Below, in pieces: positions 13,001 through 14,793 of a DNA stretch of 14,793 nucleotides (positions within the stretch are counted from its first letter, which is position 1; each line of letters begins with the position of its first letter). The notes beneath the pieces are model-generated. The model did no database searches. It was not told the DNA's origin and worked only from the letters and a program-made list of their open reading frames with translations. The translations under genes and the position numbers were made by a program. Source of the stretch: an uncultured Lewinella sp. (GTDB lineage: Bacteria > Bacteroidota > Bacteroidia > Chitinophagales > Saprospiraceae); contig CALIGP010000236.1 in the NCBI GenBank assembly GCA_938021455.1, forward strand, positions 1 to 14,793. Reading direction: 5' to 3'.

Positions 13001-14793
13001 CTTCGTAGTTTCCGGCGGTCAGATTGCTGAGGTTTTCGCTGGTTTCTGTGCTGTTCTCCCAGGCAAAAGTATAGCCTGCAGTTACGGGGTCCACGACGAG
13101 TACTCCGTTGGCAAATACATCTGCGCGAACAGCTCCATCGTTGAAGCCGGCACAAGATGGGGCATTTTCTACCAGTACAATAACGTTGACGTCCAGGCCA
13201 GACGCTACCTCAATTTCCTGTAGAACAATAGCTCCGTTTCCATCCACTACCCGGACCTCATAGGTCGCCGCCTCCAGGCTCGGGAACGTTATCGTTGCGG
13301 GAACTGTGTTCTGAGTCTGTGAAGGTCTGAAGCCTGGCTCCAGTACAGGAATTATCTGACGAATAGAAAACTCAAATGGCCCTTCAGTACCAGAGGCCCG
13401 GACCATAATACTTCCATCATCGCTATCGACACAGACTTCTCCTTCCGGGTCAAGCTCCACTAGGAAGGCCTGATCCGTTACGGAGATAGCTCCTGGACGC
13501 CCGGTCAGGTTTCCTGACCCTTCGTTTTCCCGGGTATATTCTCCTGGTATTGTTCCTGCACCGGTATTATAGTCCAACGGGCTTTGATCATCCAGGTCAC
13601 CAATAATGGTAAAACAAATATCAAAAATTTGCCCGCCTTGTGAGATGGTCGACGGTCCGGCAAAGTTGTCACTATAAATGATACGCACGGTTCCTTCGCC
13701 AAGGGTGCCACCACTACTTGTTGGACCATTGAAGGCAACGGCAGCCGTCAACTCAGTGCTGAAATTGTTTAAGCTGTCAAAACGCAATACTGCCGGATCA
13801 AACCCAAGCTCAAACTGAAAGGCCGTAATATCCGTAAAGTTATCTACCGTTACGGGGAAGCAAATTGACTCGCCCGGCAGTCCTGTTCCGAAGGGGAAGT
13901 TAAACCCTACGGGCAGTGTACATCCTTGCGTATGCACAATTGTTTCTTCAAATAGGCAGCTGAATGCGTCTTCGATGGTAAGACGGTAAGTGCCAGGAGT
14001 TGGCACCTGGTAACGAACGATAGCATTGTGAACGATATCCTCTGCTGGCGTCAGCACTGAGGCCCGGGCGCCTGTGGTTGTTTCTTCAATGGTAATGGTA
14101 TACCCGGTTCCCCCTCTCAGTTCAGGGGTACCGCCCCGCACATCGAATAATCCCTGGCAATCGTTAATGGGGCCAGTGGGTAAGTTGGCTACGTTAACCG
14201 GATTGAGGAAAGCTACCTGAAAAGCCTGGTCGACTGACACATTGGTGCACTCCTGCGTTAAATTCGTAGATTCAAATTCGGCAAAACCATCCATGCTAAA
14301 CGCATCAAAGGTAATGGGAGCAATCGTCAGCACAACGGGTGTTGGCTCACCGGTTACGGAGGGAAAAAGAGCCGGGATGGTGAAACCTCCTTGCTCATCA
14401 TTAGCGATAATAATTTGGTAGTCCCCTGAAAGATAGCCAGGGTTATTAACCGCAACAGCCAAAGAATCAAAGGGAGGTAGTCCGTTATCCGTTACGCATG
14501 CGTCCATTCTGATGGTATCACTAGTGGGCCCAGCAATCGTTGGAGCACAGTTGTAGAAAGCAAACCCTACTCCGGGAGTAGTCGCTGGGTTAGCGTCTCC
14601 AGAGATATTTTCGGAGCCAGCCAATATATCCACCGAAAACTGGTCGTTGAAGCAGAGGAAAATCGTATCCGGCCGTTGAACGAAAGTTCTTACGTCGGTA
14701 AGCTGAATATTGGAACCGAAGCTGGTGCTCTGCATCACGAAGTCACTGAACTCGCTTACCTCGCCAGCGTCGTCGTCGCAATCCATCTTGAGC
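10068..14793 (-). CDS. Large SprB-repeat surface protein with cohesin-like domain and gliding-motility/T9SS type B C-terminal domain (5' end outside window)
   Basis: At least 1574 residues are present and the frame is open to the right edge, so the true start and signal peptide lie outside. Numbering here is from the Met at 14786, probably internal. Residues 1-290 hold beta-rich, Cys-containing segments. Residues 290-440 look like a cohesin-type beta-sandwich (VTVDNFTDITAFQFELGFDP). About eleven SprB-like repeats of 81-96 residues start at Cys452, 545, 631, 712, 808, 894, 983, 1069, 1154, 1237 and 1320. Typical repeats read C-G-DG-I, then GG--PY-Y-W, then NL-AG-Y-VTVTD-NGC. An Ig/PKD-like domain (1388-1470) and a gliding-motility-associated C-terminal domain (1475-1572: YIPNVFSPNRDGRNE, VYDRWGGLLF, VFVYVVEVEF) finish the protein. 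The type B tail implies T9SS export to the cell surface. The likely role is adhesion or a gliding-associated filament, by analogy with SprB; the binding target is unknown. Confidence 0.93.
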   Translation of the reverse strand, partial: LKMDCDDDAGEVSEFSDFVMQSTSFGSNIQLTDVRTFVQRPDTIFLCFNDQFSVDILAGSENISGDANPATTPGVGFAFYNCAPTIAGPTSDTIRMDACVTDNGLPPFDSLAVAVNNPGYLSGDYQIIIANDEQGGFTIPALFPSVTGEPTPVVLTIAPITFDAFSMDGFAEFESTNLTQECTNVSVDQAFQVAFLNPVNVANLPTGPINDCQGLFDVRGGTPELRGGTGYTITIEETTTGARASVLTPAEDIVHNAIVRYQVPTPGTYRLTIEDAFSCLFEETIVHTQGCTLPVGFNFPFGTGLPGESICFPVTVDNFTDITAFQFELGFDPAVLRFDSLNNFSTELTAAVAFNGPTSSGGTLGEGTVRIIYSDNFAGPSTISQGGQIFDICFTIIGDLDDQSPLDYNTGAGTIPGEYTRENEGSGNLTGRPGAISVTDQAFLVELDPEGEVCVDSDDGSIMVRASGTEGPFEFSIRQIIPVLEPGFRPSQTQNTVPATITFPSLEAATYEVRVVDGNGAIVLQEIEVASGLDVNVIVLVENAPSCAGFNDGAVRADVFANGVLVVDPVTAGYTFAWENSTETSENLSNLTAGNYEVTVTAPNGICSSTDIGPLGDPDPVTTPTMNIDDATCSGAPDGSIAVGAQGGVGPYSIEWPGALGTDTGVSTSFRDNLLPGEYEVFVTDSEGCADTSLFTLSAEKILGINFTIDSIACFEDANAVINVSGTVTGAAPFGDYFARIVNLSTSIVGPERLIVNNDPLPFSGLDTGTYVIVLRDEDPAGCETTDTITITQPDLLEIDDNLTITNETCTTGNDGTVTAAVAGGTMPYEYRWVNDSLDMAMDTITPGMSLTSLSADTNYMLIVTDMNGCTDTARFTINAPAGALLNPVDTSFISCPGDVDGQLTVVAVPPMGETITRITWFRVNPDGTLGSPVANTATTGANLPVGNYAVEVITSNSCTAFAPGVVVSPGEVFLDEFVINNPQCPEDANGSIFVNPLGGTPNADGTYNYVWSTDPFGAPIQNPAFTNLTAGSYTVTITDANGCLPAFDTTFVLVDPPAITGTFQLTPVSCPDDMVMDGSATFTASYSDGTQGTYDFLWPATGGNAFGVMMDTEDNLARGPITVRVTDGVCSESFVDTIRSPDAFEVMLETESVSCNGLTDGTATAIVTGGTPGYNFDWGAASTDTDNSISNLAAGNAYQVQITDMNGCSPAAESFVIREPDPLTLTVDQALSTETVRCAGDANGRINVFISSTNNNDLAANPYAWSGNVAAADSPLASDLLPGTYSVTVTDVEGCQDSVSYTIGEPEAITFNVLPIEEPLCFGETTPVLIDTAFGGTSNGIEDFSFSVNNDGFRINVGQAGSAFAGEVVVTVFDSVGCSADQTFSVNQPPQIIIDLPEEITVELGDSLTRLNPLISPAGDVYEFLWTPPDFLSSDTVRNPLLFPFESRDYTFQVTNMNGCQAFANIFVDVDANRNVYIPNVFSPNRDGRNEDFRIFACQGVRRVNSVQVYDRWGGLLFSETNFDPNCLDGIKLWEGDGQNGKPVNPGVFVYVVEVEFLDNVKLVYRGDVTVLR
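10071..10364 (-). other. Gliding-motility-associated C-terminal domain (T9SS type B sorting signal)
   Basis: The last 98 residues include VYIPNVFSPNRDGRNEDF, an internal VQVYDRWGGLLFSE and a final VFVYVVEVEF ... VYRGDVTVLR. This is the family known from Flavobacterium SprB-type proteins, which directs secretion through T9SS. Type B substrates often need a PorP/SprF-like partner; none is in this window. Confidence 0.92.
10632..13454 (-). repeat. Array of about eleven SprB-like repeats
   Basis: Successive units begin at cysteines 93, 86, 81, 96, 86, 89, 86, 85, 83 and 83 residues apart. Most end in a second cysteine within TD-(M/A/S/V)-(N/E)-GC, so each unit probably carries one intramolecular disulphide. 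The last unit (from Cys1320) is the most divergent. Units differ strongly in DNA sequence, which argues against recent expansion. Confidence 0.85.
13467..13919 (-). other. Cohesin-like domain in the surface protein
   Basis: Residues about 290-440 contain a Pro/Gly-rich lead, then PVTVDNFTDITAFQFELGFD, PAVLRFDSLNNF, GTVRIIYSDN and GGQIFDICFTIIG. This strand order is typical of cohesin and related beta-sandwich domains that bind dockerins in cellulosomes, though many non-cellulosomal surface proteins carry them. No dockerin was seen in the window. The assignment is by pattern only. Confidence 0.65.

Noticed and set aside
10632..13454. Dockerin-like calcium loops (DVDGQL, DANGSI, DANGRI) in the surface protein
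   Set aside because: They recur once per SprB unit directly after the first cysteine and lack the paired F-hand and helix pattern of dockerins, so they belong to the SprB consensus.

Overview
The window looks like the chromosome of a gliding or surface-associated Bacteroidota. It probably belongs to the Saprospiria (Lewinella / Haliscomenobacter-like), but that rank is inference from gene content. The evidence is two proteins with type IX secretion system (T9SS) C-terminal signals, one type A and one type B (gliding-motility type). There are also SprB repeats, a Bacteroidota-style RecA with the Gly-Cys-Cys-Cys strand, and a TTG-N20-TAnnTTTG promoter upstream of recA. No tRNA, rRNA, CRISPR array, insertion sequence or phage gene was seen.

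Layout. Positions 1-2474 carry two minus-strand genes: a short-chain dehydrogenase cut by the left edge, and the tRNA-modification gene mnmG upstream of it. A divergent spacer (2475-2690) separates these from two plus-strand genes, an AraC-family regulator and a beta-hydroxyacid-dehydrogenase-type oxidoreductase, which end in a hairpin at 4543-4576. A spacer with a 16-bp perfect palindrome leads to a 1207-residue secreted GH9 glycoside hydrolase (4748-8371). That protein has a signal peptide, an Ig-like CelD_N domain, a GH9 catalytic domain, three equal-length CBM6-like modules each bracketed by cysteines, and a T9SS type A tail. It converges on recA (minus strand, 8508-9590) across a terminator region with two hairpins. 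recA has its own recognisable promoter. Upstream of it lies a 477-base gap holding that promoter and a strong 22-bp-stem terminator. The terminator closes the last gene, a very long minus-strand surface protein (10068 to the right edge, 5' end missing). This protein has a cohesin-like domain, about eleven SprB repeats, an Ig/PKD-like domain and a gliding-motility-type (T9SS type B) C-terminal domain.

How the genes fit together. mnmG and recA are housekeeping genes. The GH9 enzyme and the SprB-repeat protein would both leave the cell through T9SS. One would act on beta-glucan such as cellulose; the other would act as an adhesin or surface filament. The AraC regulator and the oxidoreductase are adjacent and may be functionally linked, but their substrates cannot be read from sequence. 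I found no convincing new defence, mobile or biosynthetic system. The most distinctive content is the modular architecture of the two secreted proteins and several small inverted repeats.
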